From assembly GCA_964507925.1 (NCBI GenBank), contig CAZDRB010000003.1, forward strand, positions 1-37,190: DNA of 37,190 nucleotides. The letters run 5' to 3'. This document shows positions 27,819 to 36,876 of the stretch, one piece after another. The notes beneath the pieces were generated by a model. The model saw only the letters and a program-made list of their open reading frames with translations, was not told where the DNA came from and searched no databases. The DNA comes from CAZDRB01 sp964507925 (lineage in GTDB: Bacteria > Patescibacteriota > Microgenomatia > UBA1400 > UBA12108). The first letter of the stretch is position 1. Each line of letters opens with the position of its first letter. The position numbers were made by a program, and so were the translations under genes.

Positions 27819-30005
27819 ATGAACAAAATCACCTCAGTTACCGTCCAGGTCGGCGGTAAAGATCTCAAGTTAGAATACGGCAAGTTTTCCGAACAAGCTA
27901 ACGCCGCCATCCTCGTCACCTACGGCGAGACAGTTGTGCACGTCACAACCGTCATGGGCAAGTCCGAGACCACGCTCTCTTACTTCCCGCTCTCCGTGGA
28001 CTTTGCCGAAAAGCTCTATGCTGGTGGCAAGATCAAAGGTAGTCGCTGGGTCAAGCGCGACGGGCGTCCTTCTGACGAAGCTGTTCTCAAAGGCCGCATC
28101 ATCGACCGCTCTATTCGCCCCTTGTTCCCCAAATCAGTTAAACGCGACGTCCAAGTGATCGCGACTGTTTTGTCCGCAGACGGAGAAAACGACGCTGACA
28201 TGCCCGCGCTCGTTGCCACCTCGGCCTCCCTCACGGTATCTGACATTCCCTGGGAAGGACCGATCGCCGGTGTTCGTGTCGGCATGATTGACGGAGAATA
28301 TGTCGCGAACCCCACCTACGAACAGAGAAAGTCATCCAAACTAGACCTAGTCGTAACCGGCTCCGCCGATGCGATCGTCATGGTCGAGGCAGGGGCTACA
28401 GAGGTTACCGAGGAAGAAACTCTCGGAGCCATGCAATTTGCCCACGACGAAATCAAAAAGATTGTCGCCGTAATTTTAGATCTTCAGACAAAGATCGGCA
28501 AAGAGAAACAAGTCTTTGAATTAGTTGAGACCATTCCCGCTGAGCTTAGGCAAGAGGTAGCTGACAAAATCCGGGACAGTATCGCGAGCAAGCTCGGCAA
28601 GCCAGGGGTTGAAGACGGTCTTATCGAAAGCTACGTTGGCGAACTCAAGAATGAGTACACCGAAAAGCTCGACTCTCGCCAGTTGGGAGAGATTGTCCAC
28701 GACGTACTTGCCGAGGAAACTCGCAAGCTCACAATCAACACCGAAACTCGTATTGACGGGAGGAAAACCACCGAAATCCGCGAGCTTGTGGCCGAAGTAG
28801 ACATATTGCCGCGTCCTCATGGCTCCGCCATGTTCAAGCGAGGTGAAACACAAGTTCTCTCGATTGCAACCCTGGGCGCTCCTTCGCTTGGCCAGATCAT
28901 CGAGTCCATGGAGTCCGAATCGGTCAAACACTACATCCACCACTACGCCATGCCTCCATACGCCTCGGGCGAAACAGGCAGGTTTGGTGCTCCTGGTCGT
29001 CGCGAGATTGGCCACGGCGCTCTCGCTGAGCGGGCAATTATCCCTATGCTCCCGTCCGAACTGGATTTCCCCTACACCATCCAGGTCGTTTCCGAGGTCA
29101 TGAGTAGCAATGGCTCGACCTCTCAAGCTTCTGTTTGTGGATCCTGTATGGCTCTTATGGCCGCAGGCGTCCCACTCAAAAAACCAGTTGCGGGTATTGC
29201 GATGGGCCTTATGACCGACGGCAAAAAGTCAGTCGTTTTAACCGATATCGCTGGCATCGAAGATCATGTCGGCGATATGGACTTCAAGGTGGCAGGCACC
29301 AAAGACGGCATTACCGCCCTCCAAATGGACATCAAGGTCAAGGGTATTTCCTTTGAGGTCCTCGAAAAAGCTCTTGCTCAGGCCAAGGTGGCCAGGCTCG
29401 AGATCATGGACGTTATGCTCAAGGCCATTCCTGAACCCCGAAAAGAGCTCAGCAAATACGCCCCCAAAATCGTCCAGTTTGAGATCCCAACCGACAAAAT
29501 CGGTGAGGTAATTGGACCAGGAGGCAAAAACATCAAGCTCATCATGAGCGAAACCGGCGTCCAAGTAGATATCGACGACTCAACTGGAGTCGGCAAAGTC
29601 ACAATCTCAGGAGTTGATCCCGCGGGGATCGAGCGCGCCACTTCCTGGATCAAGGGTATGACGCACGAGGCTATCCCCGGCGAAGAGTATGATGGAACAG
29701 TCACTAGAGTCGAAAACTACGGCGCCTTTGTCGAGTTTCTCCCAGGCAAGCAGGGACTTGTCCATGTCTCAAGAATGAGTAAAGAATACGTCCAAGATGC
29801 CGCATCGATCGTCAAAGTCGGCGACACTGTCCACGTCTACGTCAAAGGCATTGACGACATGGGCAGGACCGATCTCTCGATGATCCCATTGTCCGAACTC
29901 AAGCCTGACGTTCCTCGAGAACGAGGCGGATTTGGCGGAGGACGCGGGGGCGGATTCGGTGGCGGACGTGGCGGTGATCGGGGCGGCTTTCGTCCTCGCC
30001 GCTAA
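27819..30005 (+). CDS. pnp: Polynucleotide phosphorylase with Arg-Gly-rich tail
   Basis: 728 residues. Two RNase PH-like halves (first from EYGKFSEQANAAILV; second with the active-site block RREIGHGALAERAI and MALMAAGVPL), KH (VIGPGGKNIKLIMSETG), S1 (GTVTRVENYGAFVEFLPGKQGLVHVS) and a C-terminal tail of GG/RGG repeats ending RPRR. It degrades RNA 3' to 5' with phosphate. The RGG-like tail is an extra RNA-binding feature not usual in PNPase. AGGAGG lies about 20 bases upstream, too far to be the normal ribosome site; no better one is seen. Confidence 0.97.
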   Translation: MNKITSVTVQVGGKDLKLEYGKFSEQANAAILVTYGETVVHVTTVMGKSETTLSYFPLSVDFAEKLYAGGKIKGSRWVKRDGRPSDEAVLKGRIIDRSIRPLFPKSVKRDVQVIATVLSADGENDADMPALVATSASLTVSDIPWEGPIAGVRVGMIDGEYVANPTYEQRKSSKLDLVVTGSADAIVMVEAGATEVTEEETLGAMQFAHDEIKKIVAVILDLQTKIGKEKQVFELVETIPAELRQEVADKIRDSIASKLGKPGVEDGLIESYVGELKNEYTEKLDSRQLGEIVHDVLAEETRKLTINTETRIDGRKTTEIRELVAEVDILPRPHGSAMFKRGETQVLSIATLGAPSLGQIIESMESESVKHYIHHYAMPPYASGETGRFGAPGRREIGHGALAERAIIPMLPSELDFPYTIQVVSEVMSSNGSTSQASVCGSCMALMAAGVPLKKPVAGIAMGLMTDGKKSVVLTDIAGIEDHVGDMDFKVAGTKDGITALQMDIKVKGISFEVLEKALAQAKVARLEIMDVMLKAIPEPRKELSKYAPKIVQFEIPTDKIGEVIGPGGKNIKLIMSETGVQVDIDDSTGVGKVTISGVDPAGIERATSWIKGMTHEAIPGEEYDGTVTRVENYGAFVEFLPGKQGLVHVSRMSKEYVQDAASIVKVGDTVHVYVKGIDDMGRTDLSMIPLSELKPDVPRERGGFGGGRGGGFGGGRGGDRGGFRPRR

Positions 30006-30020
30006 TGACCACGCCTTGCG

Positions 30021-30029
30021 TGTTATCAT
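30021..30029 (+). promoter_or_regulatory. Extended -10 promoter of the lon-like gene
   Basis: TGTTATCAT at 30021-30029 is followed by six bases and the ATG at 30036. A short CACGC-CTT-GCGTG hairpin lies just before it, after the pnp stop. No Shine-Dalgarno: probably leaderless. Confidence 0.45.
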
Positions 30030-30035
30030 AGACTC

Positions 30036-31100
30036 ATGACAGATCTTGCCCAAAGCTCCTCAGCTAACTCAGAGCTCTCCAAACTCAAGTCGCTCGTAGA
30101 TAGCTCCAAACTCCCCGATGATCTGAGAATCAAAGCTCTCGAGATGCTCTCTCGCCTTGTTCGCATGGTTGATACCGGAGTCTACTCCTCTGAGTACGAC
30201 CGCTCGGCTCACTACATCGAGCGCATCACCTCGCTCCCTTGGGGCACCTACACTGAGGACAAACTAGATCTCGCTCAGGCTCACGAGGTCATGAACAAAA
30301 CCCACTATGGCATGAAAGAACCCAAGGACAGGATCCTCGAATATCTCGCAACCATCAAGCTTCGTCAGGATCAAGGAGGCGAAAAAACAGTCAAGGCCCC
30401 GTCACTTTTCCTCGTCGGCTTGGTCGGTACGGGCAAAACTACATTTGCCTACTCACTCGCCGAGGCGATGGGTAGGAGGTTTGCAAGAATCCCCTTTGGT
30501 GGACTCGGGAGCGCGCGTGATCTACGGGGCAAGTCTCGTCTTTTTGCCGAGGCCGAGCCAGGTGCAATTGTTAAGGCAATCAAAGCAGCTGGATCCTGGA
30601 ATCCGATTATCCTCCTCGACGAAATCGACCGCGTAGGAGCGGACGAGCGCGCCGATATTATGGGAGTCTTGGTCGAGCTCCTCGATCCCACCCAAAACTC
30701 GCACTTTTTGGATCACTATCTTGACTATCCGATCGACCTCTCGCAGGTCTTGTTTATCGCAACCGCCAACAACACAACCAACGTCGCCAATGCGGTTCTC
30801 GACCGTCTCGAGGTTATCCAGATGCCTTCATATACCGACGAAGAAAAGATCGCGATCGCCAAAGACTACCTCCTCCCCTCGGCGCTCAAAGAGGCAGGGC
30901 TCCTGAGCTCTCAGCTCACGATCGACCCAGCTATTTGGCCAGTCGTTGCTAGACCTCTCGGGTACGACGCCGGTATTCGTACTCTCCAGCGCACAATAGC
31001 TGGATTGACTCGCCGAGTTGCACGCGAAATCGTCGAAGGCAAAACTCAGTCAGTCAAAATTGACCTGACCAATTACAAAGATTATATGCGAGCATATTAG
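30036..31100 (+). CDS. Lon-type AAA+ ATPase without protease domain
   Basis: 354 residues. Lon-specific sequence SLPWGTYTEDKLDLAQAHEVM, HYGMKEPKDRILEYLA, Walker A GLVGTGKT (128-135), Walker B IILLDEID, ELLDPTQNSHFLDHY and the small domain ending VAREIVEGK. Normal Lon continues with a Ser-Lys peptidase domain; here the gene stops right where it should begin, and the N-terminal substrate domain is also lacking. No peptidase frame is present downstream. It may be an unfoldase or work with a separate protease. The boundary is clean, so this is not a fresh frameshift. Confidence 0.9.
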   Translation: MTDLAQSSSANSELSKLKSLVDSSKLPDDLRIKALEMLSRLVRMVDTGVYSSEYDRSAHYIERITSLPWGTYTEDKLDLAQAHEVMNKTHYGMKEPKDRILEYLATIKLRQDQGGEKTVKAPSLFLVGLVGTGKTTFAYSLAEAMGRRFARIPFGGLGSARDLRGKSRLFAEAEPGAIVKAIKAAGSWNPIILLDEIDRVGADERADIMGVLVELLDPTQNSHFLDHYLDYPIDLSQVLFIATANNTTNVANAVLDRLEVIQMPSYTDEEKIAIAKDYLLPSALKEAGLLSSQLTIDPAIWPVVARPLGYDAGIRTLQRTIAGLTRRVAREIVEGKTQSVKIDLTNYKDYMRAY

Positions 31101-31113
31101 CAAGCTAATATGC
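31092..31113. repeat. Perfect inverted repeat over the lon-like stop codon
   Basis: GCATATTAG (31092-31100), CAAG, CTAATATGC (31105-31113). The stem includes the stop codon. No T run follows, so it is not a standard terminator; it could protect the mRNA end or bind a protein. Confidence 0.4.
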
Positions 31114-31215
31114 GATGTCCGCCAAAGTACTCAGATGTGTGAAACGGCTAAATAGCAGTCTGCGCACCATCTGATACGATGGAGGAAAAGACACAATATA
31201 TACACGAAAGGATCT

Positions 31216-32874
31216 ATGAACATCAATCAAAATCTCCCAATCAAAATTGTCCCCCTCGGCGGCTCCGGTAGCGTCACGAACAACATGTACGTCTACGAGC
31301 TCGGCGAGGACATCATGATCGTCGACTGCGGGATAGGCTTTCCCGAGGACGCAGTACCCGGGATCGATCTCACGATTCCAGACATCACCTACCTCAAAGA
31401 CAAACTCTCCAAAATCAGGGGTATTGTCCTAACTCACGGCCACGAAGACCACATCGGTGGCCTCCCCTTTATCTACCCCCAGCTCGGGGATAATATCCCG
31501 ATCTATACAGCGAGACTCACCGCCGGTTTTCTCAAAGAAAAATTCAAGGAGTTTAGCCTTGATACCAAAATGATCAATGTCGTCAAAGACAGACAACCTG
31601 TCATGCTTGGGGCTTTTGAAGTCAAGTTTATCCCCGTCACTCACTCTGTCCCAGATACCAAGCACCTGATTATCAAAACTCCCTACGGCAATATCTACCA
31701 CGGCGCCGACTTCAAGTTCGACTGGACTCCGGTCGGCCAAGAGCTACCAGACCTTCAATCAATCACGAGAGCCGGGGCAGAGGGAGTCACCCTCTTGCTC
31801 TCCGACTCACTCAGGTCAGAAAAATCTGGCTACTCGCTCTCGGAGCGCATCGTCGAGGACTCGTTCGAGCGCGAGTTTCGTGACATTCAAGGTCGAGTCA
31901 TTGTGACAACTATGTCCAGCAACATCTCCCGTATCCAGCAAGCACTCTCGGTCGCCAAACGACAAGGCAGAAAAGTTGCCTTTCTTGGCTTTTCGGTCGA
32001 GCGAAACGTCCAGGTCGCAACCGAACTTGGCTTTTTGCAGCTACCACCACGCACGGTTGTAGATAAAAGGAAGATTAGCCAAGTTCCCCTTCACGAGCAA
32101 TGCCTCATCGTCGCCGGTAGCCAGGGGCAGTTGGGATCGTCGCTCGATCGTCTGGCCAGGGGAGAGCACCGCGACATCGTGCTCGAGAAAGGGGACAAAG
32201 TTATCTTTTCGGCTGATCCAATCCCCGGCAACGAGCAAAACGTTTACCGTTTGATCGACGCCCTCGCCAAACAAGAGGTGGTGGTCTCCTACACCGATAT
32301 CTCCGACAATCTTCACGTCTCAGGCCACGCCAGTAGTCGTGAGCTCATGATGCTCATGGCGATGCTGAGGCCGGGATACGTCATGCCAATCGGCGGCACC
32401 TATAGGCACATGATCCAGTACCAAAAACTCGCAGTCGAGATGGGGATACCGAGAGAGAATGTCTTGATCAACGAAGATACTGTGGTCGAGATCTATCCCG
32501 ACAAAACAGTACTTAGCGGAGACAAAATCATCCTCAAAAAAGTCTACGTCGAGTCTGGAGAAGTAACTACGGCGGACAAGCAAATCGGCGACCGCAAACT
32601 CATGTTCCAAGAAGGGGCAGTCGTTGTCCTGGTTAACTTGCCTCAAGATAAAAACACGATCGAGGTCGATATTATTCCCAAGGGGATTACCAAGTATCTC
32701 GATGATCAGGTCATGGGAGAGATTAAGAGCGCGCTCATCAAATCTCTCAAGCCACAAGACGTGAGAAGCGATAGGTTGTATAGTAAAGATAAGATCGCCA
32801 AAGAAATTGGGCGCTTGTTTGTTGAAAAAATAAACAAAAACCCCTTGGTGATCCCAGTAATAATTGAGGATTGA
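31216..32874 (+). CDS. rnj: Ribonuclease J
   Basis: 552 residues with AAAGGA seven bases before the ATG. Metallo-beta-lactamase fold with the metal motif HGHEDHIGGLPF, SVPDTKHLIIKTPYGNIYHGADF, the beta-CASP block (VIVTTMSSNISRIQQA, FLGFSVERN) and C-terminal RNase J domain (VHVSGHASSRELMML, PIGGTYRHM). RNase J has both endonuclease and 5' to 3' exonuclease activity and is the main mRNA turnover enzyme in bacteria without RNase E. With PNPase nearby it forms the RNA decay set. It has its own leader of about 115 bases after the lon-like gene. Confidence 0.96.
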   Translation: MNINQNLPIKIVPLGGSGSVTNNMYVYELGEDIMIVDCGIGFPEDAVPGIDLTIPDITYLKDKLSKIRGIVLTHGHEDHIGGLPFIYPQLGDNIPIYTARLTAGFLKEKFKEFSLDTKMINVVKDRQPVMLGAFEVKFIPVTHSVPDTKHLIIKTPYGNIYHGADFKFDWTPVGQELPDLQSITRAGAEGVTLLLSDSLRSEKSGYSLSERIVEDSFEREFRDIQGRVIVTTMSSNISRIQQALSVAKRQGRKVAFLGFSVERNVQVATELGFLQLPPRTVVDKRKISQVPLHEQCLIVAGSQGQLGSSLDRLARGEHRDIVLEKGDKVIFSADPIPGNEQNVYRLIDALAKQEVVVSYTDISDNLHVSGHASSRELMMLMAMLRPGYVMPIGGTYRHMIQYQKLAVEMGIPRENVLINEDTVVEIYPDKTVLSGDKIILKKVYVESGEVTTADKQIGDRKLMFQEGAVVVLVNLPQDKNTIEVDIIPKGITKYLDDQVMGEIKSALIKSLKPQDVRSDRLYSKDKIAKEIGRLFVEKINKNPLVIPVIIED

Positions 32875-32882
32875 AGGGAAAT

Positions 32883-35015
32883 ATGGCAAGACGCAGAGGT
32901 AGACGCAAAAACCCATTCAAGATCAAACTGAGAAAAGACATTCTTTATAGCGTAGTCTCGGTCTTGTTTGGCACCCTTGGTCTGATCACGCTCTTGTCCT
33001 TTACTCGTCAAGGTGCCCTGCTCTCAACTGTTTATGCTGTGCTTTATCGCGCCTTCGGCTGGACCATGTTTGTCACTCCGTTTTTACTTTTCTCAATCAG
33101 TCTCATGATGACGAGCCTCAAATGGGCGCTCGCATCCCCCACCTTGCTCCTTGGCGGAACTCTATTCTTTACTGGCATTCTCGGCGTCTCGCAAGCCGGC
33201 ACGCTCGGTGAGATGATCTTTAGCGCAATTGCAATCTTTCTTACTTCAGCGGGCGCGGTTATCGTGTATCTAGCCGTCGCCCTGATCGGGATCATGGTCC
33301 TCACCAATACTCCCCTTGAAGATTTTGTGCTCTGGATTGTCGGCGCTTTTTCCACGATCAAAGAAACTCTCGCGCACGCCAAAAAGGACAACAAAAAGGA
33401 GAGTCCGGGTAAGATTTTTCTTAACCAAGATATCAAAACCAAGATCAACATCCCGGGTGCGAGCAGCTCAGATGCAACAAAACCTGCGAGCGAAGCAAAG
33501 CCGCTCCGAAGCTCGAAGAGCGAAGGTACGGATGATTTTGAATCACAAATCAACACTGGTCACGGCGAAGGAGGCGCAACCAAGATCTGGAAATATCCAC
33601 CTCTCTCGCTTCTCTCGGTAGAAAAAGGCGGCAAGGCAGATCGCGGCGATATCAAAGAAAACGCGACCATTATCGAGTCTACACTCGACTCCTTTGGCAT
33701 CGATGCTCGTGTTGCCGAGGTCAATGGAGGTCCCGCAATCACTCAGTACGCAATCAAGATTGCAACCGGAACTAAGCTCTCCAAAATCAAAGCGCTCCAG
33801 ACAGATCTCGCGCTCGCCCTCGCTGCTCCCACAGGCCAAATCCGAATCGAGGCACCAATTCCTGGTCGCAATCTTGTCGGAATCGAGATCCCCAATCGCT
33901 CTCCAGAATACGTGACACTCTACGAAATCATGAACCATCCTGACATGAAAAAAGAAAAATCCAGGCTAGCCGTCGGGTTGGGGCTCGGAGTCTCAGGTGC
34001 TCCTGCAATCGCCGATATCAAAAAAATGCCCCACGCGCTCGTTGCTGGTGCAACTGGATCAGGTAAATCAGTCTGCATCAACACGATTATTACCACCTTG
34101 CTCTTTAGAAACTCCCCTCAAGAACTCCGCCTCATTCTCGTCGATCCCAAAAGGGTCGAGCTCACGGGCTACAACGGCATCCCCCATCTCTTGACTCCTG
34201 TAATTACGGAAACCGAGCGCGTTGTCTCCGCCCTCACTTGGGCAACCAAGGAAATGGACAAAAGATACAAAATGTTCGCCGAGGTTGGAGCTCGAAACAT
34301 CGAGGACTACAACGAACAGTCTGGTTTTACCGCGATGGAGTACATCGTCATCGTCATCGACGAGCTTGCCGATATCATGCTCACCTCGCCCTCCAAAGTC
34401 GAAGATCTAATTGTCCGCCTCGCCCAAATGGCACGGGCCACCGGGATCCATCTGGTCATCGCGACCCAGCGCCCCTCAGTCAATGTCATCACTGGCCTGA
34501 TCAAGGCCAACGTTCCGACCCGCCTCGCATTTCAGGTTGCCTCGATGATCGACTCTCGGGTTATCATTGATAGTCCAGGAGCCGAGAAGCTCCTCGGCAA
34601 AGGAGACATGCTTTTTGTTCCCCCCGACAGACCACTCCCCACTCGTATTCAGGGCACCTACGTCACGAACAAAGAAATCAAAAACTTGATCGACTTCCTC
34701 AAGGCGAGCGGCGAAGCCTCAGTCGAATATCAGGCAGAAGTTACCGAGAAGTACTTGGGAGAAGAGGATGGGGGAGCGGATCTTACCGAGCGCGACCCAC
34801 TCTTTGAGGACGCAGCTGGAGTCGTGATCGCGGCTGGCAAGGCCTCAACGAGCTATCTTCAGCGCCGACTGTCTCTAGGGTACAACCGCGCCGCCAAAAT
34901 CATGGATCAGCTCGAGCGAGCGAACGTGATCGGCCCACCAGAAGGAGCCAAGCCCCGCCAAATTTTAGTCAGCAGTCTCGATGATCTCCAGGCTCAGAGA
35001 GAAGAGGAAGCATGA
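32883..35015 (+). CDS. ftsK: FtsK/SpoIIIE DNA translocase
   Basis: 710 residues from ATG 32883 (AAGGGA just upstream; the ATG at 32871 overlaps the RNase J stop). Four TM segments (about 20-145), a linker rich in Lys/Ser (165-215), alpha/beta motor with VAGATGSGKSVCINTI (Walker A), VIVIDELADIM (Walker B) and the RATGIHLVIATQRPS motif, and a C-terminal gamma winged helix (TSYLQRRLSLGYNRAAKIM) for reading polar DNA sequences. Pumps chromosome DNA at the division septum. Overlaps the RodZ-like gene by four bases. Confidence 0.96.
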   Translation: MARRRGRRKNPFKIKLRKDILYSVVSVLFGTLGLITLLSFTRQGALLSTVYAVLYRAFGWTMFVTPFLLFSISLMMTSLKWALASPTLLLGGTLFFTGILGVSQAGTLGEMIFSAIAIFLTSAGAVIVYLAVALIGIMVLTNTPLEDFVLWIVGAFSTIKETLAHAKKDNKKESPGKIFLNQDIKTKINIPGASSSDATKPASEAKPLRSSKSEGTDDFESQINTGHGEGGATKIWKYPPLSLLSVEKGGKADRGDIKENATIIESTLDSFGIDARVAEVNGGPAITQYAIKIATGTKLSKIKALQTDLALALAAPTGQIRIEAPIPGRNLVGIEIPNRSPEYVTLYEIMNHPDMKKEKSRLAVGLGLGVSGAPAIADIKKMPHALVAGATGSGKSVCINTIITTLLFRNSPQELRLILVDPKRVELTGYNGIPHLLTPVITETERVVSALTWATKEMDKRYKMFAEVGARNIEDYNEQSGFTAMEYIVIVIDELADIMLTSPSKVEDLIVRLAQMARATGIHLVIATQRPSVNVITGLIKANVPTRLAFQVASMIDSRVIIDSPGAEKLLGKGDMLFVPPDRPLPTRIQGTYVTNKEIKNLIDFLKASGEASVEYQAEVTEKYLGEEDGGADLTERDPLFEDAAGVVIAAGKASTSYLQRRLSLGYNRAAKIMDQLERANVIGPPEGAKPRQILVSSLDDLQAQREEEA

Positions 35016-35641
35016 AAACCGCCGGAGATTTGCTCAGAGAAAAGAGGCTAGCAAGAGAACTAACACTCGAGCAAGTTGAAGAGAAGACTAGAATCAAACG
35101 CGAATATCTAGAAGCGATCGAAACTTCGAGCTTTGCTAATCTTCCAAGTAGCACCTTTGCCAAGGGATTTATAAAAAACTACTCTATTTTCCTCAGGCTT
35201 AATCCAGAAACAACTCTAGCTATGTTTCGCCGTGATTTTACCGAAAACAAAGAGGGTGAGATTATCCCGCGCGGCCTAGTCACGCCAGTTACCGGCAAAA
35301 AACCCAGATTTTTTACGGTCAACTTGATCTTGACCGCAGTTGCGATCACGACTTTTCTTGGCTTTTTGATTTTTCAACTGAGCATGTGGTGGGGTCTCCC
35401 CAAGCTGAGGCTTATCCAGCCTCAAGATGGTGATACTTATGGCGAAAAAATCACGGTCAAAGGGGTGGCTGAGCGGGACGCGACGGTCTCAGTCAACGGC
35501 CAGCTGACTATCCTCGATAGTTCGGGTCAGTTTTCGCTTGATCTAATCTTTCCGGCAGGCACCCACACGATCCTAGTCGAAGCCAAAAACCGTCAGGGCA
35601 AATCCACGCTCCTCGAGCGCACCTTCACCGTCTCAAAATAA
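35012..35641 (+). CDS. RodZ-like protein: HTH, TM, Ig-like domain
   Basis: 209 residues. An N-terminal RodZ-type HTH_25 (LLREKRLARELTLEQVEEKTRIKREYLEAIE, FAKGFIKNY), a basic stretch, one TM (about 104-123) and an outer beta domain (LIQPQDGDTYGEKITVKG, GTHTILVEAKNRQG). This is the RodZ layout; RodZ links MreB and the cell-wall machinery. The outer domain looks like a bacterial Ig-like repeat and not the usual RodZ tail. Overlaps ftsK by four bases (ATGA), so both are made together, consistent with a shape or division role. Confidence 0.88.
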   Translation: MKTAGDLLREKRLARELTLEQVEEKTRIKREYLEAIETSSFANLPSSTFAKGFIKNYSIFLRLNPETTLAMFRRDFTENKEGEIIPRGLVTPVTGKKPRFFTVNLILTAVAITTFLGFLIFQLSMWWGLPKLRLIQPQDGDTYGEKITVKGVAERDATVSVNGQLTILDSSGQFSLDLIFPAGTHTILVEAKNRQGKSTLLERTFTVSK

Positions 35642-35683
35642 ATCAATATTGTTTGTAAATTGTAAATTGGAGCTTGGAAATTT

Positions 35684-35706
35684 CATTGATCATGATATGA
35701 TCAATG
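35684..35706. promoter_or_regulatory. 23-bp palindrome over the start of the 35704 gene
   Basis: CATTGATCA (35684-35692), TGATA, TGATCAATG (35698-35706): perfect 9-bp arms. It overlaps a possible promoter (TTGGAA 35674-35679, 16 bases, TATGAT 35696-35701) and the ATG at 35704. It looks like an operator; the binding protein is unknown. Confidence 0.55.
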
Positions 35707-35976
35707 AGTATGGACCTGCCCCAAATCATACTTCTCACTGCCATTCTTGCTGTCTCAGTTATTCTTATCGTGATCGGAATCCAGATCATTGGCCTCCTCA
35801 AAGACGCGAAAGTTACGCTCAAAAAAACCGACCTCATCCTCGAGGATCTAGGTTTTCTCTCTCGGAGCTTGACTCGTGGTTCCTCAACTCTCTCCCATCT
35901 GCTCACAAGCATCGAATCAGGGATGCAGCTTGTAGGTATGGTCACCAAATTAGTCGCCCCAAAAAACAAAAAATGA
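35704..35976 (+). CDS. Small single-TM protein (DUF948-like)
   Basis: 90 residues. One N-terminal TM (about 7-29) and a helical tail (LLKDAKVTLKKTDLILEDLGFLSRSL) with heptad-like spacing, as in DUF948 proteins, which often sit before YtxH genes. Start uncertain: ATG 35704 lies in the palindrome; ATG 35710 lies eight bases after TATGAT and would suit a leaderless mRNA. The stop overlaps the next ATG (35973). Role probably in the envelope; not known. Confidence 0.78.
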   Translation: MSMDLPQIILLTAILAVSVILIVIGIQIIGLLKDAKVTLKKTDLILEDLGFLSRSLTRGSSTLSHLLTSIESGMQLVGMVTKLVAPKNKK

Positions 35977-36314
35977 CCGACTGCAATTGCACAAAACACC
36001 AGGACAGCTCGGGTTTTACCGCAGGACTTCTCATCGGACTTGTGACTGGCGCGGGAGCAGCTCATTTTTTGATGAACACCGAAAAGGGTCAAGAACTACT
36101 TGCTTCCCTCAAAGAAAATGCTGGCGACGCAATCGAGGAAATCAAAAACAATCCTGTTCTTGCGGACAAGATCGAGGATCTCCAAAAAACCATGGATCAG
36201 GCTCGCGAAACGATCAATCAGGCAGCCGAGAAGGTTGCCGAGGCGACTGACCCGGCAAAGGCCGCCCCCAAAAAGAATTTTTTCCAGAAAATGGGTACAT
36301 CGCTCGGCAAATAG
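35973..36314 (+). CDS. YtxH-like small membrane protein
   Basis: 113 residues. A short Cys-containing N-terminus (TDCNCTKH), one TM with small residues (GFTAGLLIGLVTGAGAAHFL) and then NTEKGQELLASLKENAGDAIEEIKN, the typical YtxH pattern, followed by a long amphipathic helix and a basic end. Function of YtxH proteins is not settled; stress and envelope links are known in Bacillus. ATGA overlap with the preceding DUF948-like gene makes them a pair, as in many Gram-positive genomes. Confidence 0.85.
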   Translation: MTDCNCTKHQDSSGFTAGLLIGLVTGAGAAHFLMNTEKGQELLASLKENAGDAIEEIKNNPVLADKIEDLQKTMDQARETINQAAEKVAEATDPAKAAPKKNFFQKMGTSLGK

Positions 36315-36316
36315 GC

Positions 36317-36322
36317 TACAAT
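36317..36322 (+). promoter_or_regulatory. -10 element of the NUDIX gene
   Basis: TACAAT, six bases, then GTG 36329. -35 is weak. Suggests a leaderless mRNA starting with GTG. Confidence 0.35.
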
Positions 36323-36328
36323 CCCCCT

Positions 36329-36868
36329 GTGAAAGATTTTTTGTCAGAGCTCGCTCAGTATCGCCCGACTGATCCCAAGGAACAGACAGATCTCGAGCTC
36401 GTTCTCGAGTTTGTTCGTCGCGAACCGCACTGCTTTGACCACGACTGTCCTGGCGGACAAATCACGGGATCCGCTCTCGTCATCTCCGAAGACGGCTCTC
36501 AGGTACTTCTCAACCATCACAAAAAACTTGGGAAATGGATCCAGTTTGGCGGGCATTGCGACGGCTCGACGGATGTTAGTGCTACAGCGCTCAGGGAGGC
36601 AGAGGAGGAATCTGGACTCACCAAGCTCCGTTTTCACCCAGAAGTTGACGGGATCTTTGATATTAGCGTCCACAATATTCCCGAGTATCGGGGCAAACCG
36701 GCTCACTTGCACTATGACATTAGATACCTCCTGGTCGCTGATCCAACAGAAGCTCTCGCATCTAGCCACGAATCCCACGACGTCAAATGGGTCCCGCTCG
36801 GCGATGTTGAGAGCTACAATCAAGACAACGACTTTCTCCGAATGATTGACAAAGTCAGGGTGTTATAA
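36329..36868 (+). CDS. NUDIX hydrolase
   Basis: 179 residues from a GTG start. NUDIX box GHCDGSTDVSATALREAEEESGL: the REAEEESGL half is intact, while the first Glu of the consensus (GX5E) is replaced by Thr. The domain occupies about 40-165; the N-terminal 35 residues (LAQYRPTDPKEQTDLELVLEF) are a helical extension. NUDIX enzymes cleave nucleoside diphosphate-linked compounds; this group (with ALVISEDGSQVLLNHHKKLGKWIQFGGHCDG) is broad, so the substrate is open. It sits between the YtxH pair and alaS. Confidence 0.9.
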   Translation: MKDFLSELAQYRPTDPKEQTDLELVLEFVRREPHCFDHDCPGGQITGSALVISEDGSQVLLNHHKKLGKWIQFGGHCDGSTDVSATALREAEEESGLTKLRFHPEVDGIFDISVHNIPEYRGKPAHLHYDIRYLLVADPTEALASSHESHDVKWVPLGDVESYNQDNDFLRMIDKVRVL

Positions 36869-36869
36869 T
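36861..36869 (+). promoter_or_regulatory. Extended -10 promoter of alaS
   Basis: TGTTATAAT (36861-36869), seven bases, ATG 36877, with no Shine-Dalgarno. A TTGACA at 36846 is only 12 bases from the hexamer and is not a fitting -35. Confidence 0.55.
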
Positions 36870-36876
36870 TTTCCTC

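Noticed and set aside
36846..36869. TTGACA and TATAAT before alaS as a full promoter.
   Set aside because: Spacing is only 12 bases; the extended -10 alone is the better reading.
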